In this document: in pieces, positions 35,295-44,396 of the stretch | Numbering within the stretch: position 1 is the stretch's first letter | How the letters are laid out: every line of letters begins with the position of its first letter | Source of the DNA: G020350405 sp964513655 | GTDB lineage: Bacteria; Planctomycetota; Phycisphaerae; Sedimentisphaerales; Anaerobacaceae | Direction: 5' to 3' | NCBI GenBank assembly: GCA_964513655.1 | Contig: CAZENQ010000001.1 | Coordinates: 1-64,000, forward strand | DNA: 64,000 bases | Position numbers and translations under genes: made by a program | The notes under the pieces: generated by a model | Database searches by the model: none | Seen by the model: the letters and a program-made list of their open reading frames with translations, nothing else | What the model was told of the DNA's origin: nothing

Positions 35295-35331
35295 GGCTCT
35301 GACCCCGGTGGCGCCGGGATTAGAGCCTTTT
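35295..35331 (+). terminator. Terminator behind rpmE
   Basis: GGCTCT (35295-35300) pairs with AGAGCC (35322-35327), with an inner CCCGG/CCGGG stem (35304-35308 with 35314-35318). TTTT and a second T-run follow. Confidence 0.75.
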
Positions 35332-35414
35332 GCCCTTTTGGGATAATGTAAACAAACGGGACGTCTTCAGCGTAATTTTTTGGCACATATATTTTCTTTT
35401 AGAGGGCCGTATCG

Positions 35415-36503
35415 ATGGCCGAACAAAGAGACCCACTTTTGGACAAACTGGACGAACTCGAAGCTCGCTTCTATGAAATCGAAAAGCAGCTTTCCGAGCC
35501 GGCTGTTGCGAGTGACTCCGCCCGGCTGATAGCACTATCCAAAGAGCAGGGCAAGTTGAAAACAATCGTTACAAAATACCGCGAATACAAAAAGGCCACA
35601 GCCGGCATAGAAGATGCCGAAGAGGTCCTCAAAGACAGCAGCATAGATGAGGATTTCAGGGCGTTGGCGAACGAAGAGATGAGCCAGCTTGAGAACAAGA
35701 AGGCCAGCCTGCTTGAGGAGATGCAAAATATTCTGATAATGGCCGATGAGATGGGCATCGACTCGGTGATTGTTGAAATCCGTGCGGGTACGGGCGGCGA
35801 GGAGGCAGCTTTGTTCGCGCGGGACTTGTACAACATGTATACAAGGTACGCCGAGGGACGAAAGTGGAAGGTCGAGCAGCTAGACTTTAGCACTACGGAG
35901 ATGGGCGGCTTTCGTGAAATTATATTCGGCGTCAAGGGTGAGGGTGTATGGTCGGAGTTAGGCTATGAGGGCGGTGGTCACCGCGTTCAGCGCGTTCCGG
36001 AAACCGAATCACAGGGCAGAATTCATACATCGGCTGCAACGGTGGCGGTACTGGCTGAGCCGGAAGAAGTGGACGTTCAGATAAATCCCGAGGATGTTGT
36101 GGAACATGTCAGCAGGTCAAGCGGGCCGGGCGGGCAAAACGTCAACAAGGTCAGCAGCGCCATAAAACTCGAACATATCCCAACGGGAATTACAGTCAGT
36201 ATGCAGGAAGAACAAAGCCAGCACAAAAATCGGGCGAAGGCCTGGCGGATTTTAAGAAGCAGGCTCTACGAACATCATCAGAGCGCAAAAAGGGCAGAGC
36301 GGGACTCACAGCGAAAAAGTATGATTGGATCGGGCGACAGGAGTCAGAAAATCAGGACATATAACTTCCCTCAGAACCGCCTGACCGACCACAGAATCAA
36401 TGTTTCGCTTTACAGCCTGGACAAGGTAATGGCTGGTGACATGAATGAGCTAATTGTGGCTCTGAAAGAATACGACAGAGAGCAGAGACTTAAAAACCTT
36501 TGA
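35415..36503 (+). CDS. prfA: Peptide chain release factor 1
   Basis: A 362-residue class I release factor for UAA and UAG stops. GGQ (in SSGPGGQNVNK, about residue 237) triggers peptidyl-tRNA hydrolysis. The PxT stop-codon motif reads PET in RVPETESQGRIHTSA, consistent with RF1 rather than the SPF of RF2. Length is normal. It starts a closely packed chain of genes running to scpB. Confidence 0.97.
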   Translation: MAEQRDPLLDKLDELEARFYEIEKQLSEPAVASDSARLIALSKEQGKLKTIVTKYREYKKATAGIEDAEEVLKDSSIDEDFRALANEEMSQLENKKASLLEEMQNILIMADEMGIDSVIVEIRAGTGGEEAALFARDLYNMYTRYAEGRKWKVEQLDFSTTEMGGFREIIFGVKGEGVWSELGYEGGGHRVQRVPETESQGRIHTSAATVAVLAEPEEVDVQINPEDVVEHVSRSSGPGGQNVNKVSSAIKLEHIPTGITVSMQEEQSQHKNRAKAWRILRSRLYEHHQSAKRAERDSQRKSMIGSGDRSQKIRTYNFPQNRLTDHRINVSLYSLDKVMAGDMNELIVALKEYDREQRLKNL

Positions 36504-36555
36504 GTCGTGCATCGTGTTCAGGGACCTGTGACCAGAAGGAGATGTGAGATACAGG

Positions 36556-37641
36556 ATGATTGTCGTTGTTACGGGAACGGTGGGCGTTGACAAGAAGAGT
36601 TATCTTCAAGAAGTATGTCATTACGCCGCTAACAGAGGCAAAGAGATGTTTTTATGCAATGTCGGCGATATGATGTACGCCGAGGCGCCTGATATCACGG
36701 CCGGCAAGATCCTCGATGTGCCAATGAAACGGCTGAATTCACTTCGCCGCAGCGTTTTTAAAGACATCATCGCAAAGGCCGAAGAGGCTCAGAATCTAAT
36801 TGTTAATACTCACGCAACTTTTCGCTGGCGGCACGGTTTGTTTCCGGCGGTGGACTTCGACCAAATGCGGGAACTTGCCGCAGACATGTACATCTGCCTA
36901 ATCGATGGTGTCATCGCCGTGCACAGACGGCTCTGCGACGAGCACGCCACGGAACACACGCTTAAAGATTTGATTGTCTGGCGGGAGGAAGAAATCATCG
37001 GGACAGAAATGCTCTGCAAAGGCATCGACGAGAAGATTGCCTTTTACTGCCTGGCCCGCGGCAGCATAGAGGAAACTATCGAGACTTTTTACAGACTTGT
37101 TTTTGAAGGTGGAGGTAAAAAGGCGTATTTAAGTTTCCCGATGACCAACATTGACGACGTGGAAAGTGTTAAGGATGAAATCGACGAGTTCAGGCGATTA
37201 ATGAAGCGATTTTTTACATGCTTTGACCCGGGCGATCTGGAGGAATCATATCTGCCGCACAAGGCCAGTGAAGCCGTTCGGAGTGGTCAGGATTTTGTGG
37301 AGGTGACGGCAGTGGGGCAGACGATGCGGGTGGATTTGCAGGAAGTTCAGCAAATCGAACGTGACATCAACAGCCAAATATACGCACGCGATTTTCTGCT
37401 GATTGACCAGTCAGACATGATAATAAGCCTCATTCCAACTTTGGCGGATGGGCGGGCGGCAATATCCAGCGGAGTTGAAAGAGAGCTCCAGCACGCCCAT
37501 GAGGCAGCAAAAGAAGTATATGTCATCTGGACGGCAAAACAAAGGCCTTCAGTATTTGTCACTCAAACAACAACAGAAGTTTTTGCCGACGCAAACGGCG
37601 CACTAAAATTCTTCCAGAAAAACGGATACATAAAAAAGTGA
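36556..37641 (+). CDS. Archaeal-AdkA-like P-loop domain fused to a nucleoside deoxyribosyltransferase-like domain
   Basis: About 361 residues. Residues 1-180 resemble archaeal-type adenylate kinase: MIVVVTGTVGV at the N-terminus and LIVNTHATF (81-89), matching the VDTHST segment of that family. The P-loop is GTVGVDKKS, with Asp12 where the motif needs Gly. Residues ~188-361 look like nucleoside 2-deoxyribosyltransferase: AYLSFPM, LLIDQSDMIIS with Asp284/Asp287, and SGVERELQHA with Glu308. The start is uncertain: GTG 36544 is too near GAAGGAG, and ATG 36556 matches the family end. The stop overlaps the deoC start (GTGA), suggesting a joint role in deoxynucleotide turnover. Confidence 0.7.
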   Translation: MIVVVTGTVGVDKKSYLQEVCHYAANRGKEMFLCNVGDMMYAEAPDITAGKILDVPMKRLNSLRRSVFKDIIAKAEEAQNLIVNTHATFRWRHGLFPAVDFDQMRELAADMYICLIDGVIAVHRRLCDEHATEHTLKDLIVWREEEIIGTEMLCKGIDEKIAFYCLARGSIEETIETFYRLVFEGGGKKAYLSFPMTNIDDVESVKDEIDEFRRLMKRFFTCFDPGDLEESYLPHKASEAVRSGQDFVEVTAVGQTMRVDLQEVQQIERDINSQIYARDFLLIDQSDMIISLIPTLADGRAAISSGVERELQHAHEAAKEVYVIWTAKQRPSVFVTQTTTEVFADANGALKFFQKNGYIKK

Positions 37642-38330
37642 CAATCGTAAACGAAAAGGAATTGGCGGGATGTATTGACCATACGCTGCTTAGTGCCACC
37701 GCGACGAGTGAGCAAATCAGGAAGTTATGTGAGGAGGCGAAAAGCCACGGCTTTGCCGCGGTATCGATTAATCCACGATGGGTGGCTTTGGCGGCGGAGT
37801 TATTACATGGGAGCAAGGTCGCGGCAGGTAGTGTAGTTAGTCTGCCATTTGGGGCCGATTCGACAAAAATAAAGGTCGCGCAGGCGAAAGAGGCTATCTT
37901 TGCCGGTGCGGATGAGCTTGATATGGTGGCAGATTTGGCGGCGATAATCGAGGGGGATTCGAAATATCTGTCGAATCAGCTTCAGGCGGTGCGGAAGGTC
38001 TGTCATTCGATGAGGCCGAAGGTCTTATTGAAAGTGATAATCGAATCGGCGGCCCTTACTAAAGAGCAAAAGATATTTGCCTGCCAGACAGCGGATAAAT
38101 GCGGGGTCGATTTCGTAAAGACGAGTACAGGATTTAACCCGGCAGGCGGAGCGACTCTCGAAGATGTAAAACTGATGAAAGAGGCTGCGCCAAATTGCAG
38201 AGTGAAAGCGGCCGGTGGAATAAGCACAGCAAAACAGGCACTCGAAATGTTAGAGGCGGGAGCAGAGAGAATCGGTACCTCAACGGGCGTGGAGATTATA
38301 AATGAGTTCAGGGCGGGACAACTACAATGA
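37638..38330 (+). CDS. deoC: Deoxyribose-phosphate aldolase
   Basis: A 230-residue class I aldolase cleaving 2-deoxyribose 5-phosphate to glyceraldehyde 3-phosphate and acetaldehyde. CIDHTLL, DELDMV, LKVIIE and FVKTSTGF (Schiff-base lysine) are the family motifs. It begins with GTG overlapping the previous stop and ends in ATGA overlap with pabB, so translation is probably coupled. It should use deoxyribose released by nucleoside breakdown. Confidence 0.96.
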   Translation: MTIVNEKELAGCIDHTLLSATATSEQIRKLCEEAKSHGFAAVSINPRWVALAAELLHGSKVAAGSVVSLPFGADSTKIKVAQAKEAIFAGADELDMVADLAAIIEGDSKYLSNQLQAVRKVCHSMRPKVLLKVIIESAALTKEQKIFACQTADKCGVDFVKTSTGFNPAGGATLEDVKLMKEAAPNCRVKAAGGISTAKQALEMLEAGAERIGTSTGVEIINEFRAGQLQ

Positions 38331-39772
38331 CAATACCCACGGTTGCAGCAAACAACAGATGCGTTCTTTGCAAACCACACTATAAAAAGATTCGCGCTGC
38401 TGTAAGTTTACCGGCCCTGAGCGAGACATTTGCCAGGCTAAAGCATGCATCAATTCTTGGCGGCAACCCATCTAAAAAGGAGACGGACAGATTCAGTTAC
38501 TGGGCGTGCGAGCCGAAAGAGGTGTTTGAATTCCAAACCGGTCAGGAAGGGCCGTTTGTAAAACTCCAATATGCTCTGGCTACATACAGGCTTGAAGAAA
38601 ATCTTACTTACGACTTGCCGAAGGGGATGTTTTGCGGGGGATGGATAGGCTATTTCAGTTACGAGCTCGGCCGGTACATTGAGCGATTACCTGAGACGAC
38701 GATAGATGACTTGGGGATGCCATTGATTCGGCTGTGTTTCTATGACAGGTTTATTGCCTATGACCATAGTACGGGCAAGTTCTGGCTAATCGCCTTACAA
38801 CTGACGGATGATACTGAAACACCAGAAGACAAGTTAGCGGGTCTCGAACGGCTATTAGCAAAATCCGAAAATGTCTCTGTGAAGGAACCTATCCCTGCTG
38901 ATATCGAGAATGTTGATTTTTCGCAAATCCGCTGCAATATGGACAAGGCTTATTACGTCAAGATGTTCGAGAAGATAAAACGCTATATCTACGATGGGGA
39001 CGTTTATCAGATTAACTTTTCGCAGCGGTTTGAATGTGATTACAGCGCCCGTCCTATAGAGTTGTTTGGCTGGCAAAACTATTACAATCCAAGTCCTTAC
39101 GCAACGTATATCGACGGCGGTGATTTTCATATCGTGAGCGCCTCGCCAGAGATGTTCATAACAGTTACTAATGGTGTTATCAGCACCAAGCCGATAAAGG
39201 GCACGCGGCCAAGAGTGAATGAATCGGCAAATTCGCAGGCCAAACAAGTAAATGAGAAGAATTTCGAGCAGTTAATCAACAGCGAAAAAGAGCAGGCAGA
39301 ACTGAATATGATAATCGATTTGGAGCGAAACGACCTTGCGAGAATCTGCAAGGCCGGGACAAGACATATCTCTCAATCGCGAACGATAGAGAGCTACCCG
39401 ACGGTCTTTCACGCGGTGGCGACCGTAGCCGGAGAGCTTCGAGATGAAACTACGTTTTGCGACGTTCTAAAAGCGGTCTTTCCGGGCGGGTCTATAACAG
39501 GTGCTCCCAAAATCCGCTCAATGGAGATTATTGATGAAACTGAGCCTACGGCCAGAGGGGTCTATACGGGCAGCATCGGCTTTATCGGTATCGACGGAAG
39601 CGTGCACTTGAATATAGCCATCCGAACGATTATTATCAAAGACCAAAAGGCCTACGCCCAGACAGGCGGCGGGATAGTCGCGGATTCGGAGCCAGAGGCA
39701 GAATGGCAAGAGACAATAACAAAGGCGAGGGCGTTACTGGCAGGGATAACGGCAACGCAAAAAGCCCCGTAA
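38327..39772 (+). CDS. pabB: Aminodeoxychorismate synthase component I
   Basis: A 481-residue chorismate-binding enzyme. PIKGTRPR, ERNDLARICKAGT and PGGSITGAPKIRSMEIIDE are the PabB/TrpE active-site segments, and PIKGTRPR favours PabB. It makes 4-amino-4-deoxychorismate for folate with a glutamine amidotransferase (PabA) not seen in this window. The start overlaps the deoC stop (ATGA). The 3' end overlaps the next reading frame by 70 bases. Confidence 0.93.
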   Translation: MTIPTVAANNRCVLCKPHYKKIRAAVSLPALSETFARLKHASILGGNPSKKETDRFSYWACEPKEVFEFQTGQEGPFVKLQYALATYRLEENLTYDLPKGMFCGGWIGYFSYELGRYIERLPETTIDDLGMPLIRLCFYDRFIAYDHSTGKFWLIALQLTDDTETPEDKLAGLERLLAKSENVSVKEPIPADIENVDFSQIRCNMDKAYYVKMFEKIKRYIYDGDVYQINFSQRFECDYSARPIELFGWQNYYNPSPYATYIDGGDFHIVSASPEMFITVTNGVISTKPIKGTRPRVNESANSQAKQVNEKNFEQLINSEKEQAELNMIIDLERNDLARICKAGTRHISQSRTIESYPTVFHAVATVAGELRDETTFCDVLKAVFPGGSITGAPKIRSMEIIDETEPTARGVYTGSIGFIGIDGSVHLNIAIRTIIIKDQKAYAQTGGGIVADSEPEAEWQETITKARALLAGITATQKAP

Positions 39773-40767
39773 ACACGAGCGAAGAAAAGCCTAAGTTTGA
39801 AGAAGGGCTTTTGGCGGAGCTTATATTCAGGACAAGTGATATAAGCCAGTTGGCAAAATGGCCATTACTTGTTTTGGCCTTTATATGCTGGTCGTGCGCG
39901 GCAGTAACCTGGTATGCAAAGGAAGATTGGCCCCGTTTTTTTGACAAGGAGGACACGAGTTATCTGACGGGTTTCCTGTCGCTGACAGCGAAGCTGGTTG
40001 TTTTTTTGAAGTTTGGTTTAGTTATATGCCTTATTATTGTTTTGGCAAGTTTGGTTTTATTTATGTTCCTCTTTTTTAAGAGCCGCACCTCAAGAATGCT
40101 GACCGAGGCCGTTAACGTGCTTCTATCAAATTCATTCTTCTTTGGCGTCTCATTGATATTTGTACTTCTTGCCACCGTCGGCAGACGCGAAGCGGCCGGG
40201 CGAATAGCAAACACAGGAGCTCAAAAGATACAATGCACTACGAATTTAAAGAAGCTTGGCCGCACACTAATTTATTATGCGAAGCAGAATTACCACCACT
40301 ATCCGTCGCCTGACAGATGGTGTGACCTTCTCATAGAGCATACTTGGGTGACAGCAGAAGACCTTCAGTGCGCGGGGGCGGCTAAAGGGCGGTGTCACTA
40401 TGCGCTTAATCCGAATGCCGAGCCGATTTCAAGATATGAGAATTTTGACAATTACCTCGAAAGTTACTATTATGACAAGAAGCGACGGACAGATGTGGAT
40501 GAGCTTAGGCTTTGGCATCCCACTTACCGTGCTGAACGTTCAAATAAAAGGGGCGTGTTGCCCAAACTTGTGCTTCTATTCGAAACGAGGGACGGGTGGA
40601 ACCAATTTGGCGAGGATGAACTGTTGACCACGGAAAATCATGAAGGGAGAGGGTGCAATATTTTGTTCAATGATGGGCGTGTGCAATTTGTACCGAGGGA
40701 GCGTCTTGGGGACTTGAGGTGGAAGGTTGAGGAAGGCGATAGTGTTCGAGAAGATGTTTCTGAATGA
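39703..40767 (+). CDS. Membrane protein with DUF1559-like H-Xn-DG ending
   Basis: A 354-residue protein in a planctomycete style. A polar N-terminus is followed by three hydrophobic helices (about 48-66, 91-123, 140-158), then a globular part with Cys-containing segments and a final NHEGRGCNILFNDGRVQFV, here H-X10-DG instead of H-X9-DG. The domain suggests a pilin-like or envelope-associated protein. The first ATG overlaps pabB by 70 bases; no later ATG keeps the helices, though a TTG near 39812 is possible. It sits between pabB and pabC, so its role there is unclear. Confidence 0.7.
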   Translation: MARDNNKGEGVTGRDNGNAKSPVNTSEEKPKFEEGLLAELIFRTSDISQLAKWPLLVLAFICWSCAAVTWYAKEDWPRFFDKEDTSYLTGFLSLTAKLVVFLKFGLVICLIIVLASLVLFMFLFFKSRTSRMLTEAVNVLLSNSFFFGVSLIFVLLATVGRREAAGRIANTGAQKIQCTTNLKKLGRTLIYYAKQNYHHYPSPDRWCDLLIEHTWVTAEDLQCAGAAKGRCHYALNPNAEPISRYENFDNYLESYYYDKKRRTDVDELRLWHPTYRAERSNKRGVLPKLVLLFETRDGWNQFGEDELLTTENHEGRGCNILFNDGRVQFVPRERLGDLRWKVEEGDSVREDVSE

Positions 40768-41602
40768 CAAGTTGGTAGATATTGACAAGGCCGGGGTGTC
40801 GGTTACGGACAGCGGGTTCTTGTACGGGGCCGGTCTGTTTGAGACGATGCGAAGCTGCAACGGCGTTGTTTTTTCACTAAAAGACCATTTAGACAGGCTG
40901 TTTTTCAGCGCCAGGGCACTGTCGATACAGACTTATGACAAAAAATATATCCTTGACGCGATTTACAAGGTTCTGAAGGCCAATAAATTAGCCGATGCAC
41001 GCCTGCGGCTGACAATGACCAACGGCCCAATGTCCGTATCAGAAGAAGAGCGGAAACCTACGTTGCTTATCACTGCGACGAAACTGCAGCCATATCCGAA
41101 GGAATATTATGAGAAAGGCGTGTTAGTGGTACTATCGCCATTTAGGCAAAATACGACTGAGCCGACCTATGGTCATAAGACGACAAGTTATTTTCCGCGG
41201 ATGATTGCACTTGCCGAGGCACATCGAAAAAGAGCTGCGGAGGCGTTGTGGTTTACGGTGGATAATCGCTTAGCTGAGGGGTGCATAAGTAATGTGTTTC
41301 TGGTAAAAGATTCGGTTCTCTATACTCCGCCGATTGAGACGCCGGTTTTGGCAGGGGTTGCGAGAAAGACGGTTTGTCAAATAGCCTTGAAAAATTCCAT
41401 CAAATTAGTTGAAAAGGACCTTTGCATATCCGATGTGCTGGATGCAGATGAGATTTTCCTGACGAATGTTATTATGCAGATTCTGCCGATAAGCAGTGTA
41501 GAGAAGCATACGGTAGGTGACGGCAGGCCCGGTGTGATGACCAAGAAACTGCAAAAAATGTTTGACGAAGCTATCAAGGCCGAGTGCAGGCAAACGAAAT
41601 GA
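40742..41602 (+). CDS. pabC: Class IV aminotransferase, probable 4-amino-4-deoxychorismate lyase
   Basis: A 286-residue PLP enzyme. FLNDKLVDIDKAGVSVTDSG and YGAGLFETMR mark fold-type IV. HKTTSYFPRM carries the PLP lysine and LAEGCISNVF follows. Close linkage with pabB points to release of 4-aminobenzoate for folate; a branched-chain or D-amino-acid transaminase cannot be excluded. GAGGAAGG (40729-40736) points to GTG 40742 as the start (26-base overlap with the preceding gene), with ATG 40754 as the alternative. Confidence 0.82.
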   Translation: MFEKMFLNDKLVDIDKAGVSVTDSGFLYGAGLFETMRSCNGVVFSLKDHLDRLFFSARALSIQTYDKKYILDAIYKVLKANKLADARLRLTMTNGPMSVSEEERKPTLLITATKLQPYPKEYYEKGVLVVLSPFRQNTTEPTYGHKTTSYFPRMIALAEAHRKRAAEALWFTVDNRLAEGCISNVFLVKDSVLYTPPIETPVLAGVARKTVCQIALKNSIKLVEKDLCISDVLDADEIFLTNVIMQILPISSVEKHTVGDGRPGVMTKKLQKMFDEAIKAECRQTK

Positions 41603-42711
41603 AGATAAAAGATATAGCCGCAGAAATTGAGAAAATAGCACCGCCTGAGCTGGCGCAAGACTTGGACAACGTAGGACTGCTGATAGGGGACGGGAAGCGC
41701 AACGTGAGAAATATTCTGCTGACCATCGACGTTACCGGGGAAGTTGTTGCTGAGGCAAAAAGACTAAAGGCGGATTTGATTGTAAGTTATCATCCCGTTA
41801 TCTGGGACGGTTTGAAGCAGGTAACGCCTGACGGGCCAGGCGGCGTTGTGTACGATTTGATTCGGTCGGGGATATCGGTTTATTCGATACACACGGCCTT
41901 GGATTCTGCTATAGGGGGAGTAAATGACGGTCTGGCAGAGATTGTCGGCATTGTCGATGGTGAGCCAATCGGCGATTACGTCGAGAACCCAGCCAGCGAT
42001 AACTACAAACTCGTTGTATTTGTCCCGGTCAAAGTTGTGGCCAAGGTATCAAATGCGGTCTTTGCGGCCGGTGCAGGGATTATAGGCAACTACAGTCACT
42101 GTGGCTTTACCGCCGAAGGAAAGGGGAACTTTCTGCCTTTGGAAGGCGCCAGGCCGACCATTGGGAAAAAAGGAAAAGTGGAAAAGGTTCCTGAGATAAG
42201 ATTTGAGACGGTTGTGCCCGCGGAGAAACTGGGTGAGGTTATAGCCGCAATGAAAAAGGTGCATCCGTATGAGAGACCGGCCTTTGATTGTTACAAACTC
42301 TACGATAGCCAAAGTAAATTCGGGTTAGGTAGGATCGGTAAGCTGGCCAAGCCGGTCCAGTTAAACAAAATCGTCGAAAAGATTAAAAAACAGACTGGGG
42401 CAAAGGCCATCGGGACAATTGGCAGGGGAAAACGCTTAGTAAAAAAAGCGGCTGTTTGCGCCGGCTCGTGCGGGAAAATCATAAATTCGGTCATCGCAGA
42501 GAGGTGCGATTTATACGTTACGGGTGAATTAAAACACCACTACGCATTGGCGGCACAAGAGGCAGGCTTGACCTGCATTTGCCTGAGCCATAGTGTTTCG
42601 GAACGATTCATACTGAAAAAATTTGCGAAACAGTTGCAAGGCAGGCTTAAGCAAGTAAATATTAAGATAAGCAAGAAAGATGCAGACCCATTTAGATGGA
42701 AGGAACTATGA
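41599..42711 (+). CDS. Nif3-like dinuclear metal-centre protein
   Basis: A 370-residue member of the NIF3/YbgI family, long form with the inserted PII-like middle domain. SYHPVIWDG, SIHTALDSAIGGVNDGLAE and the C-terminal GELKHHYALAAQEAG plus LSHSVSER supply the His/Asp/Glu metal ligands. Some members are called GTP cyclohydrolase type 2, but function is not established. The ATG overlaps the pabC stop (ATGA), and its own stop overlaps the scpB start. Confidence 0.92.
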   Translation: MKIKDIAAEIEKIAPPELAQDLDNVGLLIGDGKRNVRNILLTIDVTGEVVAEAKRLKADLIVSYHPVIWDGLKQVTPDGPGGVVYDLIRSGISVYSIHTALDSAIGGVNDGLAEIVGIVDGEPIGDYVENPASDNYKLVVFVPVKVVAKVSNAVFAAGAGIIGNYSHCGFTAEGKGNFLPLEGARPTIGKKGKVEKVPEIRFETVVPAEKLGEVIAAMKKVHPYERPAFDCYKLYDSQSKFGLGRIGKLAKPVQLNKIVEKIKKQTGAKAIGTIGRGKRLVKKAAVCAGSCGKIINSVIAERCDLYVTGELKHHYALAAQEAGLTCICLSHSVSERFILKKFAKQLQGRLKQVNIKISKKDADPFRWKEL

Positions 42712-43286
42712 CGGAAGAACACGTTGAAGAACAAAACAACTTGTCAGAGACAAAATCGGACGCCGAGCCGACAGTTGAATCGGTTGTTGAGGCGGTTTTG
42801 TTTGCCAGTGATGAACCGCTGAGAGAGGGCCGATTAGCCGATACCATTGGAGCCAAGGCAAAGCAAATTCGCCAGCACATCAAAAACCTGAATGAGAAAT
42901 ACGAGGCTAATAACAACGCCTTTAGAATAGAGCAGGTCGCAGGCGGCTATCAAATGCTGACGCTCAGCCCTTACAACCATTGGCTGAAAAAACTTCTTCG
43001 AGTGCGCGACGAGGGCAAATTAAGCCCGGCGGCGCTGGAGACACTTGCAATAATTGCGTACAAACAGCCGGTCATCCGAGCTGACATCGAGGTCGTCAGG
43101 GGCGTAGCCGCCAGCGAGATGATTCGCAACCTGATGTATAAAGGGCTTGTCAAGATTGTGGGCCGGGCCGAAGTCTTAGGCCGACCCATGCTGTATGGTA
43201 CCACAAAAAAATTCCTCGAAATCTTCGGCTTAAATTCGCTCAAAGACCTGCCGAAAATCGAAGAGCTTAAGAAGCCGCCCACTTAA
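42708..43286 (+). CDS. scpB: Segregation and condensation protein B
   Basis: A 192-residue subunit of the SMC-ScpAB chromosome condensation complex, built of two winged helices. VEAVLFASDEPL, LSPAALETLAIIAYKQPV and GRPMLYGTTKKFLEIFGL are the family signatures. AAGGAA precedes the ATG, which overlaps the nif3 stop. The last ~64 bases are duplicated at 44397-44460 beyond the phosphoesterase gene. No scpA or smc is in the window. Confidence 0.95.
   Translation: MTEEHVEEQNNLSETKSDAEPTVESVVEAVLFASDEPLREGRLADTIGAKAKQIRQHIKNLNEKYEANNNAFRIEQVAGGYQMLTLSPYNHWLKKLLRVRDEGKLSPAALETLAIIAYKQPVIRADIEVVRGVAASEMIRNLMYKGLVKIVGRAEVLGRPMLYGTTKKFLEIFGLNSLKDLPKIEELKKPPT
43222..43285 (+). repeat. Direct repeat copy 1: 3' end of scpB
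   Basis: These 64 bases match 44397-44460 at 59 positions (mismatches at 43230, 43232, 43238, 43280, 43281). Three of the five differences are silent in the scpB frame. Confidence 0.95.
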
Positions 43287-43434
43287 AAAAGTTTACTCAC
43301 TTTGGATTTCGCTATTAAGAGCACGAAATTGCTTCTGAAAAGGACTGTGTGCGACGGACGCTAATTACCCCAATCGTGATTCCTCATCAACAGACTGGGG
43401 CAACCGGGGCTGGGTAATCAGCAGGCGCGTTTTT

Positions 43435-44337
43435 TTGAAAGCATCCGCCGCCTGTCTTGCAGGATTAGTCGCAGCGCCACCTTCCTGCAGTCCACGTGTC
43501 AACTCCAAGCCCAGACCGGGCAGTGCACGCTTCGGTATAGTTACCGACACCCATTATGCCGACACCGACACGGTCGGCTCGCGCTTCTACCGTCACTCAC
43601 TCGACAAGCTAACTGAGTGCGTTGAACTGATGAACGAACAAAGAGTTGATTTTCTTGTAGAGCTGGGGGATTTCAAGGACCAAGACTATCCTGCTGTAGA
43701 ACAAAAGACCCTTTCTTATCTTGTGGCCGCCGAGAAAATATTCCAGCAGTTCAATGGTCCAACTTACCACGTCCTCGGTAATCACGACGAAGACAGTATC
43801 TCAAAGACGCAATTTCTGACTCATGCCAAGAATACCGGCATCGGGCCTGACCACAGCTATTACTCATTCAATTGGAACGGCCTGCACTTTGTAGTCCTTG
43901 ATGCGAACTACCGCGGCGACGGGGTCGAATACGACCGTGGGAATTTTGATTGGACCGACACAAACATACCAGCTTCTGAACTTGACTGGCTCAAACAGGA
44001 CCTCAATGCCACAACCGGGCCTGCTATCGTTTTCGTTCACCAACTGCTTGACGGCACCGGTCCGGTCTATGTGAACAATGCGGAAGAGGTTCGGCAAATC
44101 CTCGAACAATCCGGCAACGTTCTGTGCGTGTTCCAGGGGCATCATCATCCGGGAAGCTACAGCCATATCCGGGAAGTTCATTACTACACATTGAAGGCCA
44201 TGGTCGAAGGTCCCGGTCCAGAAAACAATTCATACGCAATCGTCGATGTCAGAGGCGACCACAGTATCACCATTACCGGCTACCGCAAAGCCGTCAGCAG
44301 GCGACTTGCTGTTGTCTCCGCACCGGTCGCCGGCTAA
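43435..44337 (+). CDS. Metallophosphoesterase (calcineurin-like), possibly start-impaired
   Basis: About 300 residues. IVTDTHYADTD, LVELGDFKD, HVLGNHDED, FVHQLLDG and FQGHHHPGSY are the metal-ligand motifs of calcineurin-type phosphoesterases, all intact. The first usable start is TTG 43435, yet the same frame just upstream reads S-R-R-V-F-L-K, a clear Tat motif, with no ATG, GTG or TTG before the in-frame stop at 43336. An ATC at 43417 sits where the ATG would be expected. The gene is either initiated unusually, truncated or decaying. It lies between two copies of the scpB 3' end. Confidence 0.72.
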   Translation: MKASAACLAGLVAAPPSCSPRVNSKPRPGSARFGIVTDTHYADTDTVGSRFYRHSLDKLTECVELMNEQRVDFLVELGDFKDQDYPAVEQKTLSYLVAAEKIFQQFNGPTYHVLGNHDEDSISKTQFLTHAKNTGIGPDHSYYSFNWNGLHFVVLDANYRGDGVEYDRGNFDWTDTNIPASELDWLKQDLNATTGPAIVFVHQLLDGTGPVYVNNAEEVRQILEQSGNVLCVFQGHHHPGSYSHIREVHYYTLKAMVEGPGPENNSYAIVDVRGDHSITITGYRKAVSRRLAVVSAPVAG

Positions 44338-44396
44338 TTAAACCATCCGAGAGCAACCAATCCAAAAACCAAGGAAATGGCAAAAAGTCCTCTGAG

